Assembly (NCBI GenBank): GCA_021323655.1
Contig: JAJPKO010000010.1
Span: forward strand, 372,001 to 436,000
DNA: 64,000 bases
From: Acidobacteriaceae bacterium
GTDB taxonomy: Bacteria; Acidobacteriota; Terriglobia; Terriglobales; Acidobacteriaceae
Reading direction: 5' to 3'
The number at the start of each line of letters is the position of its first letter. Within the stretch, counting starts at the first letter, position 1. Position numbers and translations under genes: made by a program. The notes below the pieces were generated by a model. It saw nothing but the letters and a program-made list of their open reading frames with translations, searched no databases and was not told the DNA's origin. This document shows, piece by piece, positions 53,349-61,833 of this stretch.

Positions 53349-54703
53349 GCACTTTCACTGAAACCATCGTCGCCATCTCTACCCCTCCCGGGCGCGGAGG
53401 CATTGGCATTGTGCGCCTTTCCGGCCCGCGCGCCCTTGATGTCGCAAAACCCCTCCTCAAACTACGCGGCGAACTGGACCATGCGCGCGCCCGCTTTGCT
53501 GAAATTCTCGATCCTGAAACACACACAAAGCTCGACGAAGCCGTCGTTACTTACTTTGCCGGGCCCAATTCCTATACCGGCGAAGACATCGTAGAAATTG
53601 CGGCGCACGGCTCACCCGTCGTCCTTGACCTGCTCGTGCGTCAGTCCCTGCATCGAGGAGCGCGCCTGGCCAATCCAGGCGAGTTTACCGAGCGCGCCTT
53701 CCTTTCCGGCCGCATGGACCTGACCCAGGCGGAGGCCGTCCGCGACCTCATCGAATCACAGACCCTCTATCAGGCCCGCGTCGCCGCGCAGCAACTCGAT
53801 GGCGCCCTTTCGCGCCGTGTGCGGCCCATCAAGCAGAAACTGGTGGAACTGATTGCCATCCTCGAAGCCGGCATTGATTTCGCTGAAGACGATGTGGACG
53901 TCGCCCCGGACGCGGTCATTCTCGACCATCTCGAAGCCATTGCCGTCCCTCTGGCTGATCTGGACCGCTCCTTCGAGCAGGGCCGCATCGTGCATTCCGG
54001 CCTCGCCCTTGCCATCGTTGGACGCCCCAATGTCGGCAAGTCCTCCCTCTTCAATCGCCTGGTCGAACGCGAGCGCGCCATTGTTACCGCAATGCCCGGC
54101 ACCACGCGCGACCTCGTCACTGAGCGCGTCTCCATCGGCGGCATTCCCATTGAGCTAATAGACACAGCCGGCCTGCGCGAGGCATCTGACGAGGCCGAAC
54201 TCATCGGCATCCGGAAATCACGCGAGGCCCTGGCCGACACCGACCTCGTCCTCATCGTGCTCGATGCTTCCGTGCCCGTGCGCGAAGACGAGGCGGAATT
54301 AATAGCTTCTCTTGCAGGGCGGCGCGCCCTGATCGCGGCCAACAAGTCCGACCTCAATCTGCAACAGTCACAGTTACAGATTCCGTATGACCTGCAGCTC
54401 GTCCACACGTCCGCCATCACCGGAGAAGGTCTGGAAGAACTCCGCACCGCCATCCTCGCTCTGGTCCATGGCCCGGGCATCGGCAATGACGGAATGCTGA
54501 CTAGCGTCCGTCATCACCAGGCTGTCACGGGTGCGATAGCATCGCTTGATGCTGCACGCAGGGCACTTGCGGAGAAGGTCCCGCACGAGATGCTGCTGCT
54601 CGACCTGTACGCGGCCCTCCGCCATCTCGATTCGCTCACCGGAGAAACCACGCCCGATGACATTCTGAATCTGATTTTCTCTACCTTCTGCATCGGGAAA
54701 TAA
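53345..54703 (+). CDS. mnmE: tRNA modification GTPase MnmE (TrmE)
   Basis: This 452-residue GTPase, with MnmG, makes cmnm5U at the wobble position of certain tRNAs. The N-terminal folate-binding domain (TIVAISTPPGRGGIGIVRLSG), the G domain (GRPNVGKSSLFN, PGTTRDLV, DTAGLREA, NKSD) and the C-terminal FCIGK are all intact. The start is GTG at 53345, whose TG is shared with the stop of the Panacea partner. mnmG, the usual next gene, is absent; a YggX-like gene follows. Confidence 0.97.
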   Translation: MSTFTETIVAISTPPGRGGIGIVRLSGPRALDVAKPLLKLRGELDHARARFAEILDPETHTKLDEAVVTYFAGPNSYTGEDIVEIAAHGSPVVLDLLVRQSLHRGARLANPGEFTERAFLSGRMDLTQAEAVRDLIESQTLYQARVAAQQLDGALSRRVRPIKQKLVELIAILEAGIDFAEDDVDVAPDAVILDHLEAIAVPLADLDRSFEQGRIVHSGLALAIVGRPNVGKSSLFNRLVERERAIVTAMPGTTRDLVTERVSIGGIPIELIDTAGLREASDEAELIGIRKSREALADTDLVLIVLDASVPVREDEAELIASLAGRRALIAANKSDLNLQQSQLQIPYDLQLVHTSAITGEGLEELRTAILALVHGPGIGNDGMLTSVRHHQAVTGAIASLDAARRALAEKVPHEMLLLDLYAALRHLDSLTGETTPDDILNLIFSTFCIGK

Positions 54704-54753
54704 ACCCGGCCCCAACTTCATTGCTTACAATAGATTCGGAAGGACTCCGAAGC

Positions 54754-55026
54754 ATGGCACACACCGTATTTTGCGCCCGCTATAAACAGCAGATGGAGGG
54801 CCTCGACGAGCCGCCATTTGACAGCGATTTTGGCAACAAAATCTATCACAATGTCTCAAAAAAAGCCTGGCAGGAATGGCTGGAGCACCAGAAAATGCTG
54901 CTGAATGAATACCGTCTCCAGCCCTGGACACCCCAGGCCCAGGAATTTCTCGTCGAGCAGATGGACCGCTACTTCTTCGGCGAAGGCTCTGAGCTGCCCA
55001 AGGAGTACGTGCCTCCATCCCACTAA
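54754..55026 (+). CDS. Fe(2+)-trafficking protein-like (YggX)
   Basis: This 90-residue soluble protein fits the YggX family: HTVFCARYKQQMEGLDEPPF, then KIYHNVSKKAWQEWLEHQKM and LVEQMDRYFFGEG. A Cys near residue 6 is conserved in the family, which protects Fe-S clusters and traffics iron. GAAGGA sits about nine bases ahead of the ATG at 54754; the frame is open to 54721 but only this start matches the family. It lies 50 bases after mnmE. Confidence 0.92.
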   Translation: MAHTVFCARYKQQMEGLDEPPFDSDFGNKIYHNVSKKAWQEWLEHQKMLLNEYRLQPWTPQAQEFLVEQMDRYFFGEGSELPKEYVPPSH

Positions 55027-55039
55027 GGGACCTCCCTCT

Positions 55040-55594
55040 ATGACCAACAGAGAGAAGCAGTGCCGCATTCCCATGCTGGAACGCGAGCAGGTAGAAGGCG
55101 AAATCGCCGCACTCTATGACAAGATTTACCAGGAGCGCGGCGTCGTCCCCTATATGTTCAAGACCGTCGCCCACGTGCCCGCCCTTGCTCTCGGCTTTGC
55201 GGCGTTCCTCAAACCACTCATGTCCGACGGCGAACTCCCGGCCTGGTATAAGGAGCTGGTGGCCACACGCGTCGCCTCGCTGAACACCTGTGAGTACTGC
55301 ATCTCCTCACATCGTTATCTAGCAAAGCTGCGCGGCGCCTCAGACGCTCAGATTGCCGCCGTGGAAAGCTACGAAACCGGGCCATTCACTTCGAAAGAGA
55401 AGGCCGGCTTCCGCTATGCCGACACGCTGCACACCTCGGCCCACGCCGTAGATGACACCACCTACTCTGCCGTAAAGCAGCACTTCAGCGACAAGGAAAT
55501 CATTGAGCTGACCGCCGTGGCTGCGGCCTTTGAATTTTTTCCCCGCTTCGTCTCCGCCCTGGGCATTCCCGTCACCCCTCTGCCGGAGAACTAA
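55040..55594 (+). CDS. AhpD-like / carboxymuconolactone decarboxylase family protein
   Basis: This 184-residue helical protein contains the CMD core WYKELVATRVASLNTCEYCI with SSHRYLAKLRGASDAQIAA, so the redox pair is C-x-x-C followed by S-S-H. Such proteins reduce peroxides as AhpD does or have related roles. AAGGGA lies nine bases before the ATG at 55040; a longer frame to 54905 runs through the YggX gene and is not real. With the YggX-like gene just upstream it suggests an oxidative-stress pair. Confidence 0.9.
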   Translation: MTNREKQCRIPMLEREQVEGEIAALYDKIYQERGVVPYMFKTVAHVPALALGFAAFLKPLMSDGELPAWYKELVATRVASLNTCEYCISSHRYLAKLRGASDAQIAAVESYETGPFTSKEKAGFRYADTLHTSAHAVDDTTYSAVKQHFSDKEIIELTAVAAAFEFFPRFVSALGIPVTPLPEN

Positions 55595-55757
55595 ATCAAT
55601 CCGGGCTGGCGCTCAAAATCTATCGCCGCGAAGGAAAAAAATCAGCAGTTCGACATTTGCGCCTCAACAGCACCCATTCATCCAAAGCGCAAAGGGTTGC
55701 GCAGTAGCCTGGTGCCCGTGGCACCCGGCCCGTTTTCGAATCAGATTCGGCTGATGC

Positions 55758-56591
55758 TTATGCTTCCAGCGCGTCCAGCTCTTCTTCCTGCAGGCCGTGG
55801 CGGCGCAGCAGGTTCGGGAGGTTTTGCGAGAATGCCGAGCGCGGCATGACCATGTCGCAGCCTGCCTCCTGGGCCTTCACCTTCAGGTCGCCCTGCAGGT
55901 GTGAGAGAAAGCCGATGATCGAGGTTCCGCGCTTGAGTTTGGCACGCAGCTTCGGGATCAGCGTCAGCGGTTTGGCATTCGCGTTGTTAAGGTCGAAGAC
56001 GATCAGCGATGGCTTTTCTTCTTCCGGGATTTCTGTCAGGCGGGCGACGACGTCCTTGTCAGCCTTGACGAAACCGACCTTGATGCCCAGCTTGCGCGCT
56101 GTTTCCTGGATTTTTGCCAGGAAGAACAGATCTTCAATAAAGCAGAAGATGCGCGTCGGCGCGTCTTCGCGTGCCGGGGGCGCGGGCGGTTCATGCGCCG
56201 CAATGATTTCGGCGGGATGAAAGCCGTTGCCGTTTCTAAACTCGATGGTAGACGGAGGCCCGTCGGCCACGTTGCCATTGACCGCGCGGTAGCTGTGGTC
56301 CATGGGGCCAACAAAGACCTGTTGCCGGCGCTGCTTGTTTCTGCGGCGGCCGCCACCTTGCCCGTTGCCGTTGTTGTTATTGTTGGTGCTCTTCTGGAAA
56401 AAGTGCTTTTTTCCGTTGTGCTTCTGGTTTTGTCCCTGTTGCCCCTGTTGCTGCTGGTTCTGCGGGACATTTGCCTGGGGATTGAAGGGCCCTTTACCGC
56501 CCTTGCGTCTGCGCCGTCTGCGGCGGTGCTGCTGCCCCTGCACATCATCCTGAGGAGGCTGCGCCTGGGGCTGGTTCTGTTCTGTTGTCAT
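55758..56591 (-). CDS. Disordered Arg/Gln/Asn-rich tail plus receiver-like domain
   Basis: This 277-residue protein has two parts. Residues 1-110 are low-complexity: QHRRRRRRRKGGKG, runs of Gln-Asn (PQNQQQQGQQGQNQ), NNNNNGNGQGGGRRRNKQ. Residues 145-270 look like a response-regulator receiver: RIFCFIEDLFFLAKIQETARK, SLIVFDLNNANA, TSIIGFLSHLQGD, CDMVMPRSAF. The acidic pair and the Asp after strand 3 are present, the Ser after strand 4 too, but Arg replaces the invariant Lys after strand 5. The tail could bind RNA. It has no kinase or output partner nearby. Function is unknown. Confidence 0.75.
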   Translation of the reverse strand: MTTEQNQPQAQPPQDDVQGQQHRRRRRRRKGGKGPFNPQANVPQNQQQQGQQGQNQKHNGKKHFFQKSTNNNNNGNGQGGGRRRNKQRRQQVFVGPMDHSYRAVNGNVADGPPSTIEFRNGNGFHPAEIIAAHEPPAPPAREDAPTRIFCFIEDLFFLAKIQETARKLGIKVGFVKADKDVVARLTEIPEEEKPSLIVFDLNNANAKPLTLIPKLRAKLKRGTSIIGFLSHLQGDLKVKAQEAGCDMVMPRSAFSQNLPNLLRRHGLQEEELDALEA

Positions 56592-57000
56592 GCTTGCACT
56601 TCCTGGTGCGTTGACATTGGTTACAGCGTGTTTCCGGCGGAAAGCCGCTGTTACTTTCTCCTATTGGGAATGCCGGGAATGTAATTGATTCATTGACTTC
56701 GCGTCCACGCGCGCGGCCGCCCTTTTTTGAGAGGCAAAGGAAGAATCCGGTTCCGTCATGCAATGTTTCGCGGAGTTCGTAATACTGTCTTTCAACTCGC
56801 TATCGCTTGTATTTGGGTGTTCATCTTCAGAGCGGTAAAACACCCTTCCGATGAGACGCGCCGCTTGAACTATTGACTGTCGAGAAACGCGGCGAACTTT
56901 CCGGAACCCCTGTCCGGCATCAGCCGCTCGATAGGCAAAAACAATACTACTCATTATAGATGAAGCTGGCAAGTGGCTGGATGCTAGAAACCTCTAAGAA
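56592..57000. other. Intergenic region upstream of the receiver-like gene
   Basis: About 400 bases. A minus-strand frame of 103 codons (56972-56661) exists, but its codon use and residues do not look like a protein and it has no ribosome site, so I do not call it. The promoter of the receiver-like gene should be here. Confidence 0.35.
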
Positions 57001-57035
57001 AAAGAAAAGGGCCGAATCGTCGGCCCTTTTCTTTT
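57001..57035 (-). terminator. Strong bidirectional intrinsic terminator
   Basis: AAAGAAAAGGGCCGA (57001-57015) pairs with TCGGCCCTTTTCTTT (57020-57034) around the four-base loop ATCG, fifteen base pairs with A-rich and T-rich arms. On the minus strand it follows the candidate RNA. Confidence 0.85.
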
Positions 57036-57185
57036 GATGGCCAATCACTGGCCTCCCTTAAAAGCCCGCCTGCCGTGGGTGGCATCCGGGTGAGTACTCC
57101 GGCCTGGGTCAAAGCTCGTTATGGCCCGACTCTCGCCAGCCGGAGCCTGTCTTGCGACACGTCGCTGGCACTCTCTTAATAAGCA
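57036..57185 (-). ncRNA. Candidate structured RNA of unknown class
   Basis: On the minus strand the stretch from about 57185 to the terminator is GC-rich, has no protein frame and carries nested complementary segments. CTCCGGC (57144-57138) pairs with GCCGGAG (57099-57093), GGCCA/TGGCC form a small hairpin near 57052-57036, and GCGAC/GTCGC lie near 57160. AT-rich sequence upstream includes CATAAA. The element ends at a perfect terminator. I compared it by eye with 6S, RNase P, SRP, tmRNA and common riboswitches and found no match. Confidence 0.4.
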
Positions 57186-57301
57186 ATTTTTATGCCGGAG
57201 TTGGCTTCTATTGAAATCAATGACTTAGAGGCGCGCGACCCTGAGAGTTCTTCAAATAATGGAAGACGGGCCTCGTCTCGTTTTCACAAATTCATAAATT
57301 T

Positions 57302-58102
57302 CTAACGCTGGCAGGTGGGGCAATAGTGGGTACCGCGCCCTCCCACGACGGTCCTGCGGACAGGAGTGCCGCAGACCAGACACGGCTCGCCGCCGCGGAG
57401 ATAGACCTTGTGCTCGAGCTGGAAAAAGCCCTTCACTCCGTCCGCGTCCACATAGTCGGAGACAGAGGAGCCGCCAAGCCGGATCGCCTCTTTGAGCACC
57501 GTTTGCAGTGCAGAATGCAAACGCGCCAGATGTTCCCGGGTCAGCCGTCCTGCCATGCGCGTGGGCCGGATTCCAGCACGGAAGAGGGCTTCATCGGCAT
57601 AGATATTACCGATGCCATGCAGCAGCTTCTGATTGAGGAGCGCTGCTTTGATGGGAGTCTTGCGGTGGCGAAAAAGGACAGCAAATTTTTCCTGAGAGAT
57701 GGTCAGAGGCTCGCGCCCTGGCCCGGTAAAGCCGGCCTGCTCGCGGAGATCGAGGCGCCCGAAGCGGCGCGGATCCACAAAACGCAGCTCACGGTCTGAG
57801 TTGAGACGGAGCACCGCGTGGGTGTGGGCCGGTACAGGCACTGTGTTTTCGCACACCAGAAGGCGGCCCGTCATGCCAAGGTGGACGATCCACTGGATGG
57901 CCCCGGAAAGATCGAAGACAATGTGCTTGCCCACGCGGTAGACCCGCTCGATCTTTTTTCCCGGAAGGACGCGCTCCATGGCCGCAGGCGCGGTCTTAAA
58001 CGGCTCAGGTTTGGAACTGAACCAGACAGACTCAATCACGTCCCCGTGTATGCGTTGGTGGACGCCATTGGCGACTGTTTCGACCTCGGGAAGCTCAGGC
58101 AT
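57302..58102 (-). CDS. mutM: Formamidopyrimidine-DNA glycosylase
   Basis: This 266-residue base-excision enzyme removes 8-oxoguanine and formamidopyrimidines. It begins PELPEVETVANGVHQ, so the catalytic Pro and Glu are in place, and has HIVFDLSGAIQWIVHLGMTG, the KTPIKAALLNQKLLHGIGNIY block, and a C-terminal zinc finger with four Cys (CLVCGTPVRRTVVGGRG to CPTC). Length is normal. It is 57 bases downstream of gltX on the same strand. Confidence 0.96.
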   Translation of the reverse strand: MPELPEVETVANGVHQRIHGDVIESVWFSSKPEPFKTAPAAMERVLPGKKIERVYRVGKHIVFDLSGAIQWIVHLGMTGRLLVCENTVPVPAHTHAVLRLNSDRELRFVDPRRFGRLDLREQAGFTGPGREPLTISQEKFAVLFRHRKTPIKAALLNQKLLHGIGNIYADEALFRAGIRPTRMAGRLTREHLARLHSALQTVLKEAIRLGGSSVSDYVDADGVKGFFQLEHKVYLRGGEPCLVCGTPVRRTVVGGRGTHYCPTCQR

Positions 58103-58159
58103 GCTGAAAGCATTGTAGACAAACCTTCATCGCGAAGGGCCGCCGGGCGCTGCTTGGAT

Positions 58160-59590
58160 TCAGATGGTGGAGAGTCGTTTTACCACGCGTTCTTTTCCTA
58201 AGTTGACCATCACCGCGAACAGGCTGGGCGCGACCGCCTGCCCGGTAAGCGCGACGCGTGCGCCGTTGATGAGCACCCCGGCTTTGATCCCCTTTTCTTC
58301 TGCAAAGCTGCGCAGGATCTGCTCGGTTGAGCCCTCAGTAAACTCCGGAGAAGCGGCGTAGCGCGCGCCCAGTTCGATGAGGAGAGCACGCACGGTCTCG
58401 TCTTTCAGGAACTTTGCAATCGCCGCAGGATCGTACTCGAACGTATCGCTGAAGTAGGCGCGAAAGGCGCTGGCGAAATCTTTCAGGTTGCGCGCGCGGG
58501 GCTTGACCAGATCAATGGTAGCAAGCGTTTCTTCACGCTGGCGCTCGGGAGTGAAGCCAGCCTTGTTCCACTCTTCTTCGATAAGAGGCAGGAGCTTTTC
58601 TGCAGGATACGAGCGGATGTATTCAGTATTGAACCAGGCGAGTTTGTCGTTGTCGAAGACGGCGTTGGACTTCGAGATGCCTTCGAGCGAGAAGAGCTGG
58701 ACGAGTTCTTCAGAGCTGAAGAGCTCGCGGTCTTTGTGCGCAGGGCCGGGCGTCCAGCCCAGCAGGGCGAGGAAGTTGCGAAATGCTTCAGGGACGATGC
58801 CCATGTCTTTGTAGGCCATGACACTGGTGGCCCCGTGACGCTTGGAAAGGCGGGTCTTGTCTGGCCCCAGAATGAGCGGCACATGAGCAAAGACCGGCAG
58901 CGCCGCGCCGAGCGCGCGATATTGCAGCACCTGCTTGGGCGTATTGGAGATGTGGTCTGCGCCGCGAATGATGTGGGTCAGGCGCATGTCAATGTCGTCG
59001 GCTACCACGCTGAGATGGTACGTGGGGATGCCATCAGAACGCAGCAGCACGAAGTCTTCAATCTCAGAATTGGCGAACTCCACTTTGCCAAAAACTGCAT
59101 CGTCAAAGCTGGTGGTGCTCTCTTCCGGAACGGCGAAGCGCACGGCGCAGGCCTCTCCTGCGGCCTTGCGGGCTGCGGCATCCTGCTGGGTCACGCGGCG
59201 GCAGCGGCGGTCATACATGGGCGGACGGCCCGCCGCGGTGGCTTCAGCGCGGCGCTGCTCAAGCTCTGCTTTGGTGCAGAAGCAGTAGTAGGCGTGCCCG
59301 CTGGCGATAAGCTTTTCCGCGGTCTGGCGGTAGAGGTCGAGCCGCTTTGACTGGTAAAACGGGCCTTCGTCCCAGTTGAGCCCGATCCAGCGCATGCCTT
59401 CAAGAATGCCTTCGACCATCTCTTCCGATGAGCGCTCGAAGTCCGTGTCTTCAATGCGCAGGATGAAGGTGCCGCCGAAGTGGCGCGCAAAGAGCCAGTT
59501 GAAGAGAGCAGTACGGGCACCGCCGACGTGGAGATATCCAGTCGGTGAGGGCGCAAAACGGACGCGTGGGGTGAGAGATGTGTCAGACAT
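58160..59590 (-). CDS. gltX: Glutamyl-tRNA synthetase
   Basis: This 476-residue class I synthetase charges tRNA(Glu). The HIGH-type motif SPTGYLHVGGARTALFN is near 15-31, the KMSKS equivalent LSKRHGATSV near 248, with the ERSSEEMVEGILEGMRWIG block between, and a C-terminal anticodon-binding helix domain. ATG at 59590 (MSDTSLTPRVRFAPSPTG) is the natural start; the frame extends to 59686 but that part is not conserved. gluQ at 17400 is its short paralogue. Confidence 0.96.
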   Translation of the reverse strand: MSDTSLTPRVRFAPSPTGYLHVGGARTALFNWLFARHFGGTFILRIEDTDFERSSEEMVEGILEGMRWIGLNWDEGPFYQSKRLDLYRQTAEKLIASGHAYYCFCTKAELEQRRAEATAAGRPPMYDRRCRRVTQQDAAARKAAGEACAVRFAVPEESTTSFDDAVFGKVEFANSEIEDFVLLRSDGIPTYHLSVVADDIDMRLTHIIRGADHISNTPKQVLQYRALGAALPVFAHVPLILGPDKTRLSKRHGATSVMAYKDMGIVPEAFRNFLALLGWTPGPAHKDRELFSSEELVQLFSLEGISKSNAVFDNDKLAWFNTEYIRSYPAEKLLPLIEEEWNKAGFTPERQREETLATIDLVKPRARNLKDFASAFRAYFSDTFEYDPAAIAKFLKDETVRALLIELGARYAASPEFTEGSTEQILRSFAEEKGIKAGVLINGARVALTGQAVAPSLFAVMVNLGKERVVKRLSTI

Positions 59591-59691
59591 TGTGTTGAGG
59601 GTCACTTTTGATGCTACGGGAGAGAAGTGTCGTGTGCAAAATCTTGGCCAACCCAAAGACATGGCACACCATCGGCCACCGCACAAAACAG

Positions 59692-59724
59692 AAAAGGCAT
59701 GATCGGAAGATCATGCCCTTCTTA
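59692..59724 (-). terminator. Intrinsic terminator of the sulfur-carrier operon
   Basis: GGCATGATC (59696-59704) pairs with GATCATGCC (59709-59717) over loop GGAA. On the minus strand TTTTCTGTTTT follows. It lies just after the stop of the MoeB-rhodanese gene. Confidence 0.8.
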
Positions 59725-59737
59725 GCAAAGGACTGGT

Positions 59738-60919
59738 TCAGTATTTCGGCAGCTTCGGGTCTACGTCTGTGGCCCAGGCAAGGATGCCGCCGGCGAGGTT
59801 CGAGACGTTCCTGAAGCCGCTCTTTTGCAGGAACTCGGCTGCGCGCTGGCTGCGTACGCCGCTTTTGCAGTGGACGACGATTTCACGGTTGGGGTCAAGC
59901 TCATTGACACGGTTGGGCAGCTCGCCGAGCGGAATCAGCGGTGCGCCGATGTTGACGATCTGGTATTCGTGCGGCTCGCGCACGTCGAGGACAAAGATGT
60001 TCTCGCCGCTGTCGAGGCGCTGCTTGAGTTCTTTCGGTGTAATTTGTGGAATGCCGTTTTGCACTGTGGCCGCCTTGGGTTCTTCTGGGTGGATTCCGCA
60101 GAACTGCTGGTAATCAATTAATTTTGTCACAGTCGGGTGCGTCCCGCAGACGGGGCAGTCAGCGTTCTTGCGCAGCTTGAGCTCGCGGAACTTCATGCCC
60201 AGCGAATCCACCAGCAGCAGACGGCCAATCAGCGGGTCGCCCTTGCCGAGGATCAGCTTGATGACCTCGGTCGCCTGAATGACGCCGAGCAGGCCGGGCA
60301 GAATGCCAAGGACACCGCCCTCAGCGCACGAAGGGACAAGGCCCGGCGGCGGCGGTTCCGGATAAAGGCAGCGATAGCACGGACCTTCTTCGGTGGCAAA
60401 GACGCTGGCCTGCCCTTCAAAGCGGAAGATGGAGGCGTAGGCGTTCGGCTTTCCGCTGAGCACACAGGCGTCGTTGACCAGATAGCGCGTGGGGAAGTTG
60501 TCAGTGCCATCGGCGACGATGTCGTATTCCTTGATGATGTCAAGCGCGTTGGTGCTGGTGAGCATCGTCTCGTGCTTCACGATTTTCATGTATGGGTTCA
60601 GTGCCTGGAGCTTTTCCGCCGCGGAATCAATCTTGGGGCGGCCTACGTCTTTGGTACTGTGGATGATTTGCCGCTGGAGATTGCTCTCGTCTACCTTGTC
60701 GAAGTCCACCAAACCCAGAGTGCCGATGCCCGCCGCCGCGAGATAGTAGGCAAGCGGCGCGCCAAGTCCGCCAGCGCCGACGCAGAGCACCTTTGCGGCC
60801 TTCAGCTTCTTCTGGCCTTCCAGCCCGACCTCAGGCAGAAGCAGGTGCCGCGAATAGCGGGCGATTTCTTCATTGGTAAGTTGTGGCTGGGCCACGGCTT
60901 CTTCTGTCAGTGTTGGCAT
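59738..60919 (-). CDS. MoeB/ThiF-type adenylyltransferase fused to rhodanese (MoeZ/MoeBR-like)
   Basis: This 393-residue protein activates the C-terminal Gly of a sulfur-carrier protein and then loads it with sulfur. The adenylation domain has GAGGLGAPLAYYLAAAGIG, DFDKVDESNLQRQ, the Zn ligands CYRCLYPEPPPPG and CPVCGTH. The rhodanese domain (about 285-393) has the active-site loop VHCKSGVRSQRA, whose Cys would carry the persulfide. ATG at 60919 follows GAGG by about five bases; the frame is open to 61036 but unlike the family. It is the last gene of the cysM-JAMM-carrier operon. Confidence 0.94.
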   Translation of the reverse strand: MPTLTEEAVAQPQLTNEEIARYSRHLLLPEVGLEGQKKLKAAKVLCVGAGGLGAPLAYYLAAAGIGTLGLVDFDKVDESNLQRQIIHSTKDVGRPKIDSAAEKLQALNPYMKIVKHETMLTSTNALDIIKEYDIVADGTDNFPTRYLVNDACVLSGKPNAYASIFRFEGQASVFATEEGPCYRCLYPEPPPPGLVPSCAEGGVLGILPGLLGVIQATEVIKLILGKGDPLIGRLLLVDSLGMKFRELKLRKNADCPVCGTHPTVTKLIDYQQFCGIHPEEPKAATVQNGIPQITPKELKQRLDSGENIFVLDVREPHEYQIVNIGAPLIPLGELPNRVNELDPNREIVVHCKSGVRSQRAAEFLQKSGFRNVSNLAGGILAWATDVDPKLPKY

Positions 60920-61014
60920 AGTAACCTCAAACCGGCCCTGAAGGCCCTCTTTCCCATTCTCTTTCCCACTCCCACATCTCTGCGAGGTGTGGGGTACCCC
61001 GGCGCTACGGCCGT

Positions 61015-61305
61015 TTATCGCCCGTGCGGCTGGCAACCACCAGCAATCGAAGGAATGATGGAGAGCGAGTCTTCTTCCTTCACCTGGGTGGCTTCTTTTT
61101 CCGGCAGATAACGCACATCTTCGTCATTCAGGTAGACATTCACAAAAGCGCGCAGCTTGCCTTCATCGGAGTACAGGTGCTTTTTCAGGTCGGGGTGCTG
61201 CGAGGTGAGGGCGCTGAGCGCCTCGCCTACAGTGTTGGCGTTGACCTGCACGGCGTCCTGCTTGTTGACATATACGCGCAATGGCGTAGGGATAAAGATC
61301 TTCAC
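61015..61305 (-). CDS. MoaD/ThiS/CysO-type sulfur-carrier protein with C-terminal extension
   Basis: This 96-residue beta-grasp protein should carry sulfur as a C-terminal thiocarboxylate. It starts at GTG 61305 (VKIFIPTPLRVYVN) with AAAGGAT upstream; the frame to 61383 is not conserved. The core LRAFVNVYLNDEDVRYL and SLSIIPSIAGG is typical, but six more residues, CQPHGR, follow the Gly-Gly. Carriers with such tails need a protease to expose the Gly; a JAMM protease gene lies 71 bases upstream in the same operon. Gly-Gly then Cys is as in the QbsE type (GGCF). Confidence 0.9.
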   Translation of the reverse strand: MKIFIPTPLRVYVNKQDAVQVNANTVGEALSALTSQHPDLKKHLYSDEGKLRAFVNVYLNDEDVRYLPEKEATQVKEEDSLSIIPSIAGGCQPHGR

Positions 61306-61376
61306 GGTACAAAATCCTTTCGTGGTGCTATTCAGTTGAGTGTGTGCGTTGCACAGGAAGCCGGGCGACCCTGGAG

Positions 61377-61829
61377 TCAACATCGTTCCGCTACCAGCTC
61401 CTCGACCTGAATGACCTCATCTTCAAAGGACTTGCCTTCTTCTGTGGTTCCCGTCAGCAGAAATGAATTGGTCTGCTTTGCCACGCCTTTTTCGACTGCG
61501 GTAATAACGTAGGAGCAGCCGAGCCAGTGCGCTTCTGCAAAGTCCGTCTTCGACCACTGCGCCGGGTGGTCCGGGTGCGAGTGGTAAAAGCCTACAATGT
61601 CCAGCCCACGCTCGCGCCCCTGCCGCTGGATGCGGACCAGCTCCTGCGGGGCTATGTGGTAGCGGTTGTGGGCCGAGTCGGTGCGGGTGTTTCCCGCGCG
61701 CACCGCGTCTGCGACTTCGTTCACGCCATCATGGGAGCGGCCCAGCAACACACCACAACACTCATGCGGATAGGTTTCTTCACCATGTTTCCGCAAGGCG
61801 TTATAAATTGGTTCGCTGAGCTTCAGCAT
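61377..61829 (-). CDS. JAMM/MPN+ zinc protease (Mec-like)
   Basis: This 150-residue protein has the complete JAMM motif: a Glu in YPHECCGVLLG and HSHPDHPAQWSKTD near residues 83-96. In Mycobacterium tuberculosis Mec cuts cysteine off the CysO carrier; in the QbsD type the protease trims the carrier's C-terminal tail. Here either or both are possible because the carrier next door has a tail. Its start is four bases after the cysM-like gene's stop, so translation is probably coupled. Confidence 0.93.
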   Translation of the reverse strand: MLKLSEPIYNALRKHGEETYPHECCGVLLGRSHDGVNEVADAVRAGNTRTDSAHNRYHIAPQELVRIQRQGRERGLDIVGFYHSHPDHPAQWSKTDFAEAHWLGCSYVITAVEKGVAKQTNSFLLTGTTEEGKSFEDEVIQVEELVAERC

Positions 61830-61833
61830 TTCG

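Noticed and set aside
56661-56972. 103-codon minus-strand frame upstream of the receiver-like gene
   Set aside because: Residue make-up is random, there is no ribosome site and no domain.
57036-57185. Assignment of the RNA-like element to 6S RNA or a cobalamin riboswitch
   Set aside because: I could not find the 6S closing stem and central bubble or the conserved cobalamin box, so no class is given.
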